The notes: generated by a model not told the origin, from the sequence alone. A DNA stretch of 64,000 nucleotides from Pythium myriotylum (GCA_023091665.1 JALJCQ010000002.1:97196-161195), one strand, 5' to 3'; numbered from the stretch's first letter, positions 1 through 10,997 are shown. Made by a program: numbers and translations.

Positions 1-1
1 T

Positions 2-1477
2 CAAAATATATTTAATTCAGAATTTTCTGGTAATTTAATAGATTTATGTCCTGTTGGTGCTTTAACTTCAAAACCTTTTACTTTTAGAGCTCGTTCATGG
101 GAGTTAAGAAAAAGAGAAGGTGTTGATGTATTAGATGGTGTTGGTTCAAATATTAAAGTTGACATTTTTAATAATGAAGTAGTTCGTATTTTACCAAAAA
201 CTAATTTTAGTATAAATAAAGAATGGATTTCTAATAAAACAAGATTTTTTTTTGATAGTTTAAAATATCAACGAATTAAATATCCATTATTAAAAAATAA
301 AAATAATAAATTTCAAAAAATATCATGGTCAAAAGCTTTGAATATTTTAAATGAAAAATTAAACACAACTGATAGTTCTAAAATTAATGCTATTATTGGT
401 GATTTAATTGAATTGGAATCATTATTCTTATTTAAAAAAAATTTAAATAAATTAGGTATATCTAATATATTATTTGAAAGCTATTTAAATAAAAATAATT
501 TTAAAATAAATTCTGATATAACAAATAACTTTTTATTTAATAATTCTTTAAAATCAATAGAAGAAAGTGATTTATGTTTAATAGTTAATAGTAATATCAG
601 AGAAGAAGGTCCAATATTAAATATTCATTTAATAAATAGATTAAAAAAAGGAAATTTTGAGGTTGCTTATGTAGGTCATAATAATGATTTTACTTTTCCT
701 GTTAAAAATTTAGGATTAACATATGATGTTTTAATAGAAATATTACTAGGAAAGCATTATTTTTGTAAAAAACTAAAAAAAGCAAAAAATCCTATAATTA
801 TTTTTGGTGAAAATATATTAAATTCTAAAAATGGTTATTTTTTAGTTTCGAAATTTAAAAATTTAAAAATTTTTGATAATAAAAATGTTAATTTCTTTAA
901 CTCTAAATCAGGTTTTATAAATTATTTAGAAATAAATTTTAATAATTCTAATTTAAATAATCAAAATGCTGATCTTTTTTATTTATTTAACACTAATTTA
1001 AAAAATAAATTAAAAAAAGATAAAAAAAATTTTTATATATATCAAGGACATCATTTTACTGAAGATGCTCAAAATGCAAATTTAATTTTACCTGGATTAA
1101 CTTTTTTAGAAAAAAAAGGTACATATTTAAATATTGAAGGTATTATTCAAAAAAATGATCAAATTTTAAATTTAGATACGGAACAAAGAAAAGATTCAAT
1201 TATTTTTAAATATTTATATAAATTTTTAATCAATAAAAATCAATTTCAAAAAGACAAAAGTTTATTTTTAATTTTTAAAGAAGTTTTACCTTATTTAACT
1301 AAAAAAAAATTAAAAATTATCGAACCTATTTCAGAAAATAAAAAAATTTCAAATATAAATGTAAATTTTTTAGATTCTTTAATAAAAAATTATTATTATA
1401 TAAATATTTTGGAAGAATATTCTAAAATTTTAATTAATTCTAAAAAATTAATAAAAAATAATAATAATTTCAAATAA
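2..1477 (+). CDS. nad11: NADH dehydrogenase subunit 11, 3' part (second copy)
   Basis: This is the inverted-repeat copy of the complete nad11 on the minus strand at 8860-10875. The gene enters from the left edge; the first whole codon is at position 2 and corresponds to residue 181 of 671. A methionine at 338 is internal and not a start. Only the C-terminal, molybdopterin-oxidoreductase-like part and the region just before it are visible here. It ends with TAA, 15 bases before nad1. Confidence 0.95.
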   Translation, partial: QNIFNSEFSGNLIDLCPVGALTSKPFTFRARSWELRKREGVDVLDGVGSNIKVDIFNNEVVRILPKTNFSINKEWISNKTRFFFDSLKYQRIKYPLLKNKNNKFQKISWSKALNILNEKLNTTDSSKINAIIGDLIELESLFLFKKNLNKLGISNILFESYLNKNNFKINSDITNNFLFNNSLKSIEESDLCLIVNSNIREEGPILNIHLINRLKKGNFEVAYVGHNNDFTFPVKNLGLTYDVLIEILLGKHYFCKKLKKAKNPIIIFGENILNSKNGYFLVSKFKNLKIFDNKNVNFFNSKSGFINYLEINFNNSNLNNQNADLFYLFNTNLKNKLKKDKKNFYIYQGHHFTEDAQNANLILPGLTFLEKKGTYLNIEGIIQKNDQILNLDTEQRKDSIIFKYLYKFLINKNQFQKDKSLFLIFKEVLPYLTKKKLKIIEPISENKKISNINVNFLDSLIKNYYYINILEEYSKILINSKKLIKNNNNFK

Positions 1478-1492
1478 TATATAAAAATAATT

Positions 1493-2470
1493 ATGATATA
1501 TACAATTTTAAAAATTTTATTTTTAGTTTTACCTTTATTAATTTCTATTGCATATTTTACTTTAGCAGAACGTAAAATATTATCTTCTATTCAAAGAAGA
1601 AAAGGTCCAAATGTTGTTGGTGTTTTTGGTCTATTACAACCATTAGCTGATGGGTTAAAACTTTTTGTTAAAGAAACAGTTTTACCTAGTAATGCTGATG
1701 TAATTTTATTTATTTTAGCTCCAATATTAACTTTTTTTTTAAGTATGTTAAGTTGGGTTATTATTCCTTTAGGTTTTGGTATGTTTTATACTGAATTAAA
1801 TATCGGTGTATTATACTTATTAGCAATATCTTCATTAGGTGTTTATGGTATTATCATCGGTGGTTGGTCTAGTAATTCGAAATATTCGTTTTTAGGTGCT
1901 TTAAGATCTGCTGCACAAATGGTATCTTATGAATTAACAATAGGTTTTTCAATTTTATCAGTAATTGTTTGTGCTAAATCTTTAAACTTAATTTCTATAG
2001 TATTAGCTCAAAAAACTGTTTGGTATTGTGTGCCATTATTTCCAATTTTTTTAATTTTTTTCATAGCATGTTTAGCTGAAACTAATAGACACCCTTTTGA
2101 CATGCCAGAAGCTGAAGCTGAATTAGTATCTGGTTATAATGTTGAATATTCTGCAATGGGTTTTGCTTTATTTTTTTTAGGTGAGTATGCTAATATGCTT
2201 TTAATGAGCAGTTTAACTAGTATTCTATTTTTAGGTGGTTGGTTAGCTCCTTTTCCTTTTAATATTGGTTTTTTAAATATATTACCAGGTTCGTTTTGGA
2301 TGAGTTTAAAAATTTGTTTCTTTGTAGTGCTTTTTGTTGTTGCAAGAGCTATTTTACCGAGATATAGATATGATCAATTAATGAGATTGGGTTGGAAAGT
2401 TCTTTTACCTTTTACTATTAGCTGGTTTTTATATACTTCAAGTATTTTAATAAGTTTTAATTGGTTATAA
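1493..2470 (+). CDS. nad1: NADH dehydrogenase subunit 1 (second copy)
   Basis: Inverted-repeat copy of nad1 at 7867-8844, with an identical 325-residue translation. It lies between nad11 and nad4L in the same order as in the other arm. Confidence 0.97.
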   Translation: MIYTILKILFLVLPLLISIAYFTLAERKILSSIQRRKGPNVVGVFGLLQPLADGLKLFVKETVLPSNADVILFILAPILTFFLSMLSWVIIPLGFGMFYTELNIGVLYLLAISSLGVYGIIIGGWSSNSKYSFLGALRSAAQMVSYELTIGFSILSVIVCAKSLNLISIVLAQKTVWYCVPLFPIFLIFFIACLAETNRHPFDMPEAEAELVSGYNVEYSAMGFALFFLGEYANMLLMSSLTSILFLGGWLAPFPFNIGFLNILPGSFWMSLKICFFVVLFVVARAILPRYRYDQLMRLGWKVLLPFTISWFLYTSSILISFNWL

Positions 2471-2473
2471 AAT

Positions 2474-2776
2474 ATGAATATTTTAAATCATTTTGTTGTT
2501 AATTTTTTTTTATTTTGTCTAGGCTTATTTGGTATTATTTTAAATCGACAAAATATTATAATTATATTAATGTCTATTGAACTTTTATTATTATCAATAA
2601 ATTTGAATTATATTTATTTTTCAGTATTTCTTGATGATTTAATTGGTCAATTATTTTCTTTATTTATTTTAACTGTTGCAGCTGCTGAATCTGCTATTGG
2701 TTTAGCTATTATGATTGTTTTTTTTAAAATATATGGAGATATTTCTATTTATAAAATTAATTTATTATCATTATAA
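2474..2776 (+). CDS. nad4L: NADH dehydrogenase subunit 4L (second copy)
   Basis: Inverted-repeat copy of nad4L at 7561-7863, identical 100-residue product. It starts 3 bases after the nad1 stop and converges on atp9. Confidence 0.97.
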   Translation: MNILNHFVVNFFLFCLGLFGIILNRQNIIIILMSIELLLLSINLNYIYFSVFLDDLIGQLFSLFILTVAAAESAIGLAIMIVFFKIYGDISIYKINLLSL

Positions 2777-2822
2777 ATTAATTTTATAAATTAATATATA
2801 TACATATATATATACTATAATA

Positions 2823-2869
2823 TAAAAATATATTTTTAATATTTATTAATATAAAAATATATTTTTATA
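2823..2869. repeat. Two AT-only palindromes between nad4L and atp9
   Basis: The 118-bp spacer between the convergent nad4L and atp9 genes holds two near-identical palindromes with TATA centres (2823-2838 and 2850-2869). They may form hairpins that protect or end both transcripts. The mirrored copy is at 7468-7514. Confidence 0.5.
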
Positions 2870-2894
2870 AAATTTTATTTTTCTTGATAATAAA

Positions 2895-3188
<294 letters not shown>

Positions 3189-3282
3189 TTAAGAAAATTA
3201 AAATGAAAGTACTTCTCTAATAATAAAATGCATTAATATTATTCTAATCTATTATTAGATTTAACTTCAATATTTTCTAAAT

Positions 3283-4379
3283 TTAATTTGTGAATAACAT
3301 TTGAGGTAATCGCAAATCATCGTTATAAATTGTAGTTCTATATTTTTCATAACGGCTAAGACCATCATTATCTTTATCATAATGATGACATCTAAAATAG
3401 TTAAAAACCGATACATCGTCATTTTCGTCAGGACTAAAAGGAATATTACTGCTATCATCATTTATTTGAAATTTTAAATTTAAATGGTTACTAATTGTTT
3501 GATTAATAGGTCTATTAATATTATCTAATCTTTTTTAAATTTCTAAATTTTGATCAACTATTTTTTGGAATTCAATTAAACTCATAATGAAAATCAATTG
3601 ATGAAATATAAAACTCTTTTCTTTTTTCAAGAGGAATCATTAAAAATGAAAATATTTTAAATGTAAGATCCGTATTGTTAGTTAATGTATTTAAATTTAA
3701 AACTGTTTGAATATCAAATACATTTTTTATAGAATAAAGATAAGGAGTCATGATATTTAAAAAAGAGGATTCTTTCAAATATAATATTTTTTCAATATCA
3801 TTATTTATATCTTGAAAAATTTCAATATACATTTCTCCATTTAAAAAGGAACCTTTTGAGGTAAATAAATTATTAGGTTTTAGTATTTCTAAACTATAAT
3901 AAAAAGAATCTTCAATTGTTTTTACTTCATTTTTAAGTATTTCAAATATAGGTTCTAAATCATTTGAATTAAATGTTATATAAGGAGAACCTAAATAAAA
4001 ATGGAAAAAAAATCACCATCAATACCTGAAAGGACATCAATATCAGTTACCATAAACTCCCCGAAAAAATCTTCGTCATCCATTAAGATATTGTCATTTT
4101 CCTCATTATTATCCATACAAAAAGCCATCTGATTAGAAATCAAATCGGGTAATAAAGTAAAACTAATTAAACTTGCTAAAAGAAAATTAATAAAAAAACA
4201 AATAAATTAATCTTCCCTTGATTAATATAAAAAGGCAAACTCTCTATTTGAATAGAAGTAGATAAAAACTCAGTACTTTTTCGCACTGAAAAAGGTGTTA
4301 TAAAAGGAATGCTTTTATAAAACCCTTTAAAAATTATTATTAAAAATACTATTATATAAATTGATAACATTATTATCAT
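3283..4379 (-). pseudogene. Broken member of the anchor-module ORF family
   Basis: The first 67 codons (4379-4176) match the N-terminus of orf463 almost exactly: a hydrophobic segment, the string FKGFYKSIPF, the string TSIQIESLPF, then the start of a second hydrophobic segment. A stop at 4176 breaks the frame. A shifted frame continues through the second membrane segment to a Cys-Met-Asp motif followed by acidic residues, until a stop near 3990. Another shift opens a frame ending at 3572 (about 130 codons). The last frame, ending at 3283, contains an acidic DKDNDG stretch (3361-3378) that resembles a calcium-binding loop, without a full EF-hand fit. At least two frameshifts argue for a pseudogene. 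The function of the family is unknown. It lies in the small unique region beside nad5 and starts 44 bases inside the repeat boundary at 3239. Confidence 0.75.
4200..4341 (-). repeat. 142-bp identical N-terminal module, copy in the small unique region
   Basis: Bases 4200-4341 are identical to 18552-18693 in the same orientation, 14,352 bp apart. They encode the shared anchor of the accessory family. Sequence on both sides diverges, which suggests recent conversion or duplication of only this module. Confidence 0.9.
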
Positions 4380-4525
4380 AAGTTCATTTTTATAAATATG
4401 CTTGAATTTAATATTTTTTAAATTCTTTTTATAGATGGTCTTAAGACTTTAAGATAACATCTCTATAAAGCTTTAATTTTAAATAAAAAGTACTTACTAA
4501 GATCTCATGAATCTCTTATAGTTTT

Positions 4526-4542
4526 TGGTACCATTAGTACCA
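4526..4542. terminator. Small hairpin followed by a T run
   Basis: A 6-bp stem (TGGTAC/GTACCA) with a 5-base loop is followed on the plus strand by CTTTTTCT. This resembles an intrinsic terminator, but the stem is short and there is no gene on that strand to end. Confidence 0.25.
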
Positions 4543-4634
4543 CTTTTTCTGTTTTTTAGCTTTTTTCCTACTAAATATTCTATTTTATTAAAGATAAAAA
4601 CTTAACAAAATGGTACTTGGTACCAATACGTATA

Positions 4635-4686
4635 ATATATAATGAATTGACAACATTATAAATAGCATTGTCAATCCATTATATAT
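4635..4686. repeat. Long stem-loop in the nad5 spacer
   Basis: The arms ATATATAATG and CATTATATAT, then ATTGACAA and TTGTCAAT, pair with a single mismatch between the two blocks. This gives an 18-bp stem around a 14-base loop. A second hairpin begins at the very next base. Confidence 0.7.
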
Positions 4687-4722
4687 GAAATAAAGAAGCA
4701 AATAAATTCACTTCTTTATTTC
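4687..4722. repeat. 12-bp stem-loop adjoining the previous one
   Basis: GAAATAAAGAAG at 4687-4698 pairs perfectly with CTTCTTTATTTC at 4711-4722 around a 12-base loop. Confidence 0.7.
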
Positions 4723-4818
4723 TATTAAGAAATCAAAGAGCATATAAATATACTCTTTAATTATATGTAATTTCTGACATGAATTGCTCTATAAATTTAA
4801 GTTTATTAATTAATTTAA

Positions 4819-4848
4819 AATTATTATTCCTAAAAAGGAATAATAATT
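4819..4848 (-). terminator. 3' hairpin of nad5
   Basis: A perfect 13-bp stem with a 4-base loop lies 5 bases past the nad5 stop codon. Its position suggests an mRNA 3'-end or processing hairpin, not a promoter. There is no T run long enough to call a classical intrinsic terminator. Confidence 0.5.
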
Positions 4849-4853
4849 ATTTT

Positions 4854-6893
4854 TTATTTTTCATAATCGTGATTTATTAAAGTATCATATCTATTATCAA
4901 TTATTTTGATAATACTAAATATTATAAATAATAAAACAAGAATAGAAAAATCAAAAGGTAATGTTATTGAGAAAAATAGTATATTAATTAAAAAAATAGT
5001 ACTAATTAATATCAATAATGAATAATGATAAATATAACCTGTTTGTAATAGTATAAATTGTTGACTTAAAAATGAAAAAATTGTAACTAAACCATATGGT
5101 CCGAACATTTCAATTAAACCCTTATCTATCATTTTATATGTATAATTATAACCTATTTTTAACATATATTGATTTATAAACTCATAGTAAATTTTATCAA
5201 AATACCATTTTCTATTTAAAAAATTATAAAAATATAAACCGATATTAGAAGTTTTTAATTCATATAAAAATTTAAATTTAAAAAAATATAAATAAAATGC
5301 ACTAAATAAACCAGTAAAACTAAAAATAACAGGTAACAATTTAATAAAAGTAGGTAAAAATTCTGCATCAATCATTTGATTATTCATTGGATTTATGTAA
5401 ATCGAATTATTCCAAAAATTAGTACCTAAACCTACAAACATATCTCTAGATAAATAACCTATAAAAATACTACCAAACGCTAAAATTCCAAGAGGAATAC
5501 CCATTTCTAATGGTACATCATGTGCATGTTTTATTACATTTTTATAAGCATTAGTTTCACTTAAAAAAGCAAAAAAAATTAAACGAGTTGAATAAAAAGC
5601 AGTAAAAAAAGCACCAACAGTCCCTAACCAATAAGCAAAATGACCTGTTTCACTAAAACTTGCAAAAGATATTTCTAGTATAAGATCTTTTGAATAAAAA
5701 CCTGTTAAGAACGGAAAACCCATTAAAGATAAAGAACCTATTAAAAACATTATATAAGTAAAAGGTAAAATTCTTCTTAAACCCCCCATTTTTCTAATGT
5801 CTTGTTCATCACTCATAGCATGTATTACAGCACCTGAACATAAGAATAATAAGGCTTTAAAATAAGCATGATTTGATAAATGAAAAATAGCTACTGGATA
5901 ATTTGATAAACCACACGCAAAAAACATATAACCTAATTGACTACAAGTTGAATATGCTACTATTTTTTTAAAATCATTTTGAACTAAACCTACTGTACTT
6001 GCAAAAAAAGCGGTTGAAGCACCTATAACTGTTATTACTTTTAATGAAAAAATTGAATACTCAAAAATAGGAGAACAACGAGCAGTTAAATATACACCAG
6101 CTGTTACCATGGTTGCAGCATGTATTAATGCAGAAACAGGTGTAGGTCCTTCCATAGCATCAGGTAACCATAAATGTAAAAAAATTTGAGCTGATTTACC
6201 CATAGCACCTATAAATATTAAAATACAAGCTACATCTATAATGTTCAAACTATAATTAAAAAAAATAAAATGAAAATTTTCGACAATAGAAATAGCAGCA
6301 AAAGCACTAAAATATTCAATTGTTCTTATATTATAAAAAATAGTTAATATACCTAACAATAAAATTAAATCACTAATTCTATTTACTAACATAGCTTTAA
6401 TTGCAGCTTTATTAGCTTGTAATCTAGTAAACCAAAAATTTATTAATAAAAAAGAACAAAAACCAACACCTTCCCAACCAACAAACATTTGAACAAAATT
6501 ATCACCAGTTACTAAAATAATCATAAAAAAAGTAAATAATGATAAATAAGACATAAATCTAGATAAATGTGGATCATGAGCCATATATTGAGAAGAATAT
6601 AAATGAACTAATGTAGATATACTAGTTACTACAATTAACATAACCATAGTTAAAGTATCAAATAAAAAATTCCAATTACAATTGAATAAACCACTATTTA
6701 TCCAGGTTGCTAAATAGATTAGATATTCATATTCTGATGTAATTGAATCATAAAAAATTATTAATGAAAATATAAAACTTAAAAATGTTGTTAGTGTTGT
6801 TATAAATACTGAACCTTTACGTCCAATAAAAAACCCAAAAAAACCGGATGCAATTGATCCAAAAAGTGGTAAGAAAATTATAGATAATAACAT
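4854..6893 (-). CDS. nad5: NADH dehydrogenase subunit 5
   Basis: Encodes a 679-residue proton-pumping subunit of respiratory complex I in the inner membrane. The antiporter-like core is clear: the string GWEGVGFCSFLLI near residue 140, then HAATMVTAGVYL and the lysine- and histidine-bearing helices typical of the family (YSTCSQLGYM, HAYFKALLFL). Multiple membrane helices span the whole length, with a long C-terminal amphipathic part. Length and domain order fit mitochondrial Nad5. It is the only intact gene in the small unique region, so unlike its complex I partners nad1, nad4L and nad11 it is present once. The start is the first ATG after the AT-rich spacer; the stop is TAA. Confidence 0.98.
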   Translation of the reverse strand: MLLSIIFLPLFGSIASGFFGFFIGRKGSVFITTLTTFLSFIFSLIIFYDSITSEYEYLIYLATWINSGLFNCNWNFLFDTLTMVMLIVVTSISTLVHLYSSQYMAHDPHLSRFMSYLSLFTFFMIILVTGDNFVQMFVGWEGVGFCSFLLINFWFTRLQANKAAIKAMLVNRISDLILLLGILTIFYNIRTIEYFSAFAAISIVENFHFIFFNYSLNIIDVACILIFIGAMGKSAQIFLHLWLPDAMEGPTPVSALIHAATMVTAGVYLTARCSPIFEYSIFSLKVITVIGASTAFFASTVGLVQNDFKKIVAYSTCSQLGYMFFACGLSNYPVAIFHLSNHAYFKALLFLCSGAVIHAMSDEQDIRKMGGLRRILPFTYIMFLIGSLSLMGFPFLTGFYSKDLILEISFASFSETGHFAYWLGTVGAFFTAFYSTRLIFFAFLSETNAYKNVIKHAHDVPLEMGIPLGILAFGSIFIGYLSRDMFVGLGTNFWNNSIYINPMNNQMIDAEFLPTFIKLLPVIFSFTGLFSAFYLYFFKFKFLYELKTSNIGLYFYNFLNRKWYFDKIYYEFINQYMLKIGYNYTYKMIDKGLIEMFGPYGLVTIFSFLSQQFILLQTGYIYHYSLLILISTIFLINILFFSITLPFDFSILVLLFIIFSIIKIIDNRYDTLINHDYEK

Positions 6894-7148
6894 ATTAATT
6901 AAATTAATTTTAAAATAATAAATAATTTTTAATTTATTCGAAGAATAAATAATTAATTAAATTTTTGATAATAATTTTTTAAAAATTTTTTCCTTTTTTA
7001 AATATCCTATAAGAATAGAATTAATTTTTTATTTTATTTGTTAAAAAAAATATGATTAAAATATTTTATTTTAGGCTTTTTGGGGTTGAAAATTCTCATA
7101 TTAATGCATTTTATTATTAGAGAAGTACTTTCATTTTAATTTTCTTAA

Positions 7149-7442
<294 letters not shown>

Positions 7443-7560
7443 TTTATTATCAAGAAAAATAAAATTTTATAAAAATATATTTTTATATTAATAAATATTA
7501 AAAATATATTTTTATATTATAGTATATATATATGTATATATATTAATTTATAAAATTAAT

Positions 7561-7863
7561 TTATAATGATAATAAATTAATTTTATAAATAGAAATATCT
7601 CCATATATTTTAAAAAAAACAATCATAATAGCTAAACCAATAGCAGATTCAGCAGCTGCAACAGTTAAAATAAATAAAGAAAATAATTGACCAATTAAAT
7701 CATCAAGAAATACTGAAAAATAAATATAATTCAAATTTATTGATAATAATAAAAGTTCAATAGACATTAATATAATTATAATATTTTGTCGATTTAAAAT
7801 AATACCAAATAAGCCTAGACAAAATAAAAAAAAATTAACAACAAAATGATTTAAAATATTCAT
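7561..7863 (-). CDS. nad4L: NADH dehydrogenase subunit 4L
   Basis: A 100-residue complex I membrane subunit with three hydrophobic helices, the conserved glutamate in the IELLLLS stretch (about residue 36) and the typical TVAAAESAIGLAI string with the second conserved glutamate. It follows nad1 by 3 bases on the same strand, suggesting one transcript for nad11-nad1-nad4L. Confidence 0.97.
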   Translation of the reverse strand: MNILNHFVVNFFLFCLGLFGIILNRQNIIIILMSIELLLLSINLNYIYFSVFLDDLIGQLFSLFILTVAAAESAIGLAIMIVFFKIYGDISIYKINLLSL

Positions 7864-7866
7864 ATT

Positions 7867-8844
7867 TTATAACCAATTAAAACTTATTAAAATACTTGAA
7901 GTATATAAAAACCAGCTAATAGTAAAAGGTAAAAGAACTTTCCAACCCAATCTCATTAATTGATCATATCTATATCTCGGTAAAATAGCTCTTGCAACAA
8001 CAAAAAGCACTACAAAGAAACAAATTTTTAAACTCATCCAAAACGAACCTGGTAATATATTTAAAAAACCAATATTAAAAGGAAAAGGAGCTAACCAACC
8101 ACCTAAAAATAGAATACTAGTTAAACTGCTCATTAAAAGCATATTAGCATACTCACCTAAAAAAAATAAAGCAAAACCCATTGCAGAATATTCAACATTA
8201 TAACCAGATACTAATTCAGCTTCAGCTTCTGGCATGTCAAAAGGGTGTCTATTAGTTTCAGCTAAACATGCTATGAAAAAAATTAAAAAAATTGGAAATA
8301 ATGGCACACAATACCAAACAGTTTTTTGAGCTAATACTATAGAAATTAAGTTTAAAGATTTAGCACAAACAATTACTGATAAAATTGAAAAACCTATTGT
8401 TAATTCATAAGATACCATTTGTGCAGCAGATCTTAAAGCACCTAAAAACGAATATTTCGAATTACTAGACCAACCACCGATGATAATACCATAAACACCT
8501 AATGAAGATATTGCTAATAAGTATAATACACCGATATTTAATTCAGTATAAAACATACCAAAACCTAAAGGAATAATAACCCAACTTAACATACTTAAAA
8601 AAAAAGTTAATATTGGAGCTAAAATAAATAAAATTACATCAGCATTACTAGGTAAAACTGTTTCTTTAACAAAAAGTTTTAACCCATCAGCTAATGGTTG
8701 TAATAGACCAAAAACACCAACAACATTTGGACCTTTTCTTCTTTGAATAGAAGATAATATTTTACGTTCTGCTAAAGTAAAATATGCAATAGAAATTAAT
8801 AAAGGTAAAACTAAAAATAAAATTTTTAAAATTGTATATATCAT
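7867..8844 (-). CDS. nad1: NADH dehydrogenase subunit 1
   Basis: A 325-residue complex I subunit at the quinone chamber. Recognisable blocks are [19 protein letters not shown] near residue 26, the [11 protein letters not shown] string, and [20 protein letters not shown] near residue 200, which contains the conserved acidic residues facing the quinone site. About eight membrane helices are visible. It sits 15 bases after nad11 and 3 bases before nad4L, all on one strand. It is duplicated in the repeat. Confidence 0.98.
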   Translation of the reverse strand: MIYTILKILFLVLPLLISIAYFTLAERKILSSIQRRKGPNVVGVFGLLQPLADGLKLFVKETVLPSNADVILFILAPILTFFLSMLSWVIIPLGFGMFYTELNIGVLYLLAISSLGVYGIIIGGWSSNSKYSFLGALRSAAQMVSYELTIGFSILSVIVCAKSLNLISIVLAQKTVWYCVPLFPIFLIFFIACLAETNRHPFDMPEAEAELVSGYNVEYSAMGFALFFLGEYANMLLMSSLTSILFLGGWLAPFPFNIGFLNILPGSFWMSLKICFFVVLFVVARAILPRYRYDQLMRLGWKVLLPFTISWFLYTSSILISFNWL

Positions 8845-8859
8845 AATTATTTTTATATA

Positions 8860-10875
8860 TTATTTGAAATTATTATTATTTTTTATTAATTTTTTAGAAT
8901 TAATTAAAATTTTAGAATATTCTTCCAAAATATTTATATAATAATAATTTTTTATTAAAGAATCTAAAAAATTTACATTTATATTTGAAATTTTTTTATT
9001 TTCTGAAATAGGTTCGATAATTTTTAATTTTTTTTTAGTTAAATAAGGTAAAACTTCTTTAAAAATTAAAAATAAACTTTTGTCTTTTTGAAATTGATTT
9101 TTATTGATTAAAAATTTATATAAATATTTAAAAATAATTGAATCTTTTCTTTGTTCCGTATCTAAATTTAAAATTTGATCATTTTTTTGAATAATACCTT
9201 CAATATTTAAATATGTACCTTTTTTTTCTAAAAAAGTTAATCCAGGTAAAATTAAATTTGCATTTTGAGCATCTTCAGTAAAATGATGTCCTTGATATAT
9301 ATAAAAATTTTTTTTATCTTTTTTTAATTTATTTTTTAAATTAGTGTTAAATAAATAAAAAAGATCAGCATTTTGATTATTTAAATTAGAATTATTAAAA
9401 TTTATTTCTAAATAATTTATAAAACCTGATTTAGAGTTAAAGAAATTAACATTTTTATTATCAAAAATTTTTAAATTTTTAAATTTCGAAACTAAAAAAT
9501 AACCATTTTTAGAATTTAATATATTTTCACCAAAAATAATTATAGGATTTTTTGCTTTTTTTAGTTTTTTACAAAAATAATGCTTTCCTAGTAATATTTC
9601 TATTAAAACATCATATGTTAATCCTAAATTTTTAACAGGAAAAGTAAAATCATTATTATGACCTACATAAGCAACCTCAAAATTTCCTTTTTTTAATCTA
9701 TTTATTAAATGAATATTTAATATTGGACCTTCTTCTCTGATATTACTATTAACTATTAAACATAAATCACTTTCTTCTATTGATTTTAAAGAATTATTAA
9801 ATAAAAAGTTATTTGTTATATCAGAATTTATTTTAAAATTATTTTTATTTAAATAGCTTTCAAATAATATATTAGATATACCTAATTTATTTAAATTTTT
9901 TTTAAATAAGAATAATGATTCCAATTCAATTAAATCACCAATAATAGCATTAATTTTAGAACTATCAGTTGTGTTTAATTTTTCATTTAAAATATTCAAA
10001 GCTTTTGACCATGATATTTTTTGAAATTTATTATTTTTATTTTTTAATAATGGATATTTAATTCGTTGATATTTTAAACTATCAAAAAAAAATCTTGTTT
10101 TATTAGAAATCCATTCTTTATTTATACTAAAATTAGTTTTTGGTAAAATACGAACTACTTCATTATTAAAAATGTCAACTTTAATATTTGAACCAACACC
10201 ATCTAATACATCAACACCTTCTCTTTTTCTTAACTCCCATGAACGAGCTCTAAAAGTAAAAGGTTTTGAAGTTAAAGCACCAACAGGACATAAATCTATT
10301 AAATTACCAGAAAATTCTGAATTAAATATATTTTGATAATAAAAATTAATTTCAGTTTTATTTCCTCGGCCTGTTGTACCTAAGTTATCTATACCACAAA
10401 TTTCATTAGCAAAACGAACACAACGAGTACAGTGAATACATCTAGTCATTATTGTTTTGATAAAAGGACCACAATATTTATCTTCTACAACTCTTTTTTT
10501 AAAAAAAAAGCGACTTCTATCAGAACCAAATATTAATGTTTGATCTTGTAAATCACATTCAGAAGCTTGATCACAAATTGGACAATCTAAGGGATGGTTT
10601 ATTAATAAAAATTCTAATACACTTTCGCGAGCTTTTTGTACTAAAGGTGTATCTGTAAATATTTTCATATTATTCATTACAGGCATTGCACATGAAGCTA
10701 CAGGTTTAGGTGAGTTTTCTATTTCAACTAAACACATTCTACAATTACCTGCAATTTGTAAATTTTCTTGAAAACAAAATTTAGGTATTTCAATCTTTAA
10801 ACTATTACAGGCTTGTAATACCGTTAAATTTTTGTTTACTTTTAATTTTATACCATTTATATATACAGTTATCAT
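8860..10875 (-). CDS. nad11: NADH dehydrogenase subunit 11 (75-kDa iron-sulfur subunit)
   Basis: A full-length, 671-residue peripheral-arm subunit of complex I. The N-terminus has a 2Fe-2S ferredoxin domain with Cys34, Cys45, Cys48 and Cys62. It is followed by an HxxxC-type cluster site in the string HPLDCPICDQASEC and a further 4Fe-4S site in CIHCTRCVRFANEICG. The rest is the degenerate molybdopterin-oxidoreductase domain, which is AT-driven and rich in Lys, Asn, Ile and Phe. A whole, mtDNA-encoded nad11 with both halves is a feature of oomycetes and some other protists; several algae keep only the N-terminal part. It begins the nad11-nad1-nad4L unit. Confidence 0.98.
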   Translation of the reverse strand: MITVYINGIKLKVNKNLTVLQACNSLKIEIPKFCFQENLQIAGNCRMCLVEIENSPKPVASCAMPVMNNMKIFTDTPLVQKARESVLEFLLINHPLDCPICDQASECDLQDQTLIFGSDRSRFFFKKRVVEDKYCGPFIKTIMTRCIHCTRCVRFANEICGIDNLGTTGRGNKTEINFYYQNIFNSEFSGNLIDLCPVGALTSKPFTFRARSWELRKREGVDVLDGVGSNIKVDIFNNEVVRILPKTNFSINKEWISNKTRFFFDSLKYQRIKYPLLKNKNNKFQKISWSKALNILNEKLNTTDSSKINAIIGDLIELESLFLFKKNLNKLGISNILFESYLNKNNFKINSDITNNFLFNNSLKSIEESDLCLIVNSNIREEGPILNIHLINRLKKGNFEVAYVGHNNDFTFPVKNLGLTYDVLIEILLGKHYFCKKLKKAKNPIIIFGENILNSKNGYFLVSKFKNLKIFDNKNVNFFNSKSGFINYLEINFNNSNLNNQNADLFYLFNTNLKNKLKKDKKNFYIYQGHHFTEDAQNANLILPGLTFLEKKGTYLNIEGIIQKNDQILNLDTEQRKDSIIFKYLYKFLINKNQFQKDKSLFLIFKEVLPYLTKKKLKIIEPISENKKISNINVNFLDSLIKNYYYINILEEYSKILINSKKLIKNNNNFK

Positions 10876-10997
10876 ATTTATAATTAAAAAAATTAAATTC
10901 TATATTATTACTAAAAAAATAGAAATTATCCCATAAAATTAAATTAAAATATTTTAATTTAATATAAATATATTTAAGAAATAGTTTTATGAATAAA

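Larger units (their letters stand above)
4380..4853. other. Gene-free hairpin-rich spacer downstream of nad5
   Basis: I see no gene in these 474 bp. They hold several stem-loops: two built on TGGTAC/GTACCA arms (4526-4542 and 4611-4625), a long one at 4635-4686, an adjoining one at 4687-4722, a small one at 4735-4758, and a 13-bp stem at 4819-4848 six bases after the nad5 stop. Possible roles are 3'-end processing of nad5, replication start or transcription control; the sequence alone does not decide. Confidence 0.6.

Noticed and set aside
338..1477. A 379-codon gene starting at 338
   Set aside because: The ATG at 338 is an internal methionine of nad11, shown by the full copy at 8860-10875.
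3267..3461. 64-codon ATG frame on the minus strand
   Set aside because: The neighbouring frame through the same bases gives a coherent acidic sequence with DKDNDG and a stop at 3283, so this frame is a shadow of the pseudogene tail.
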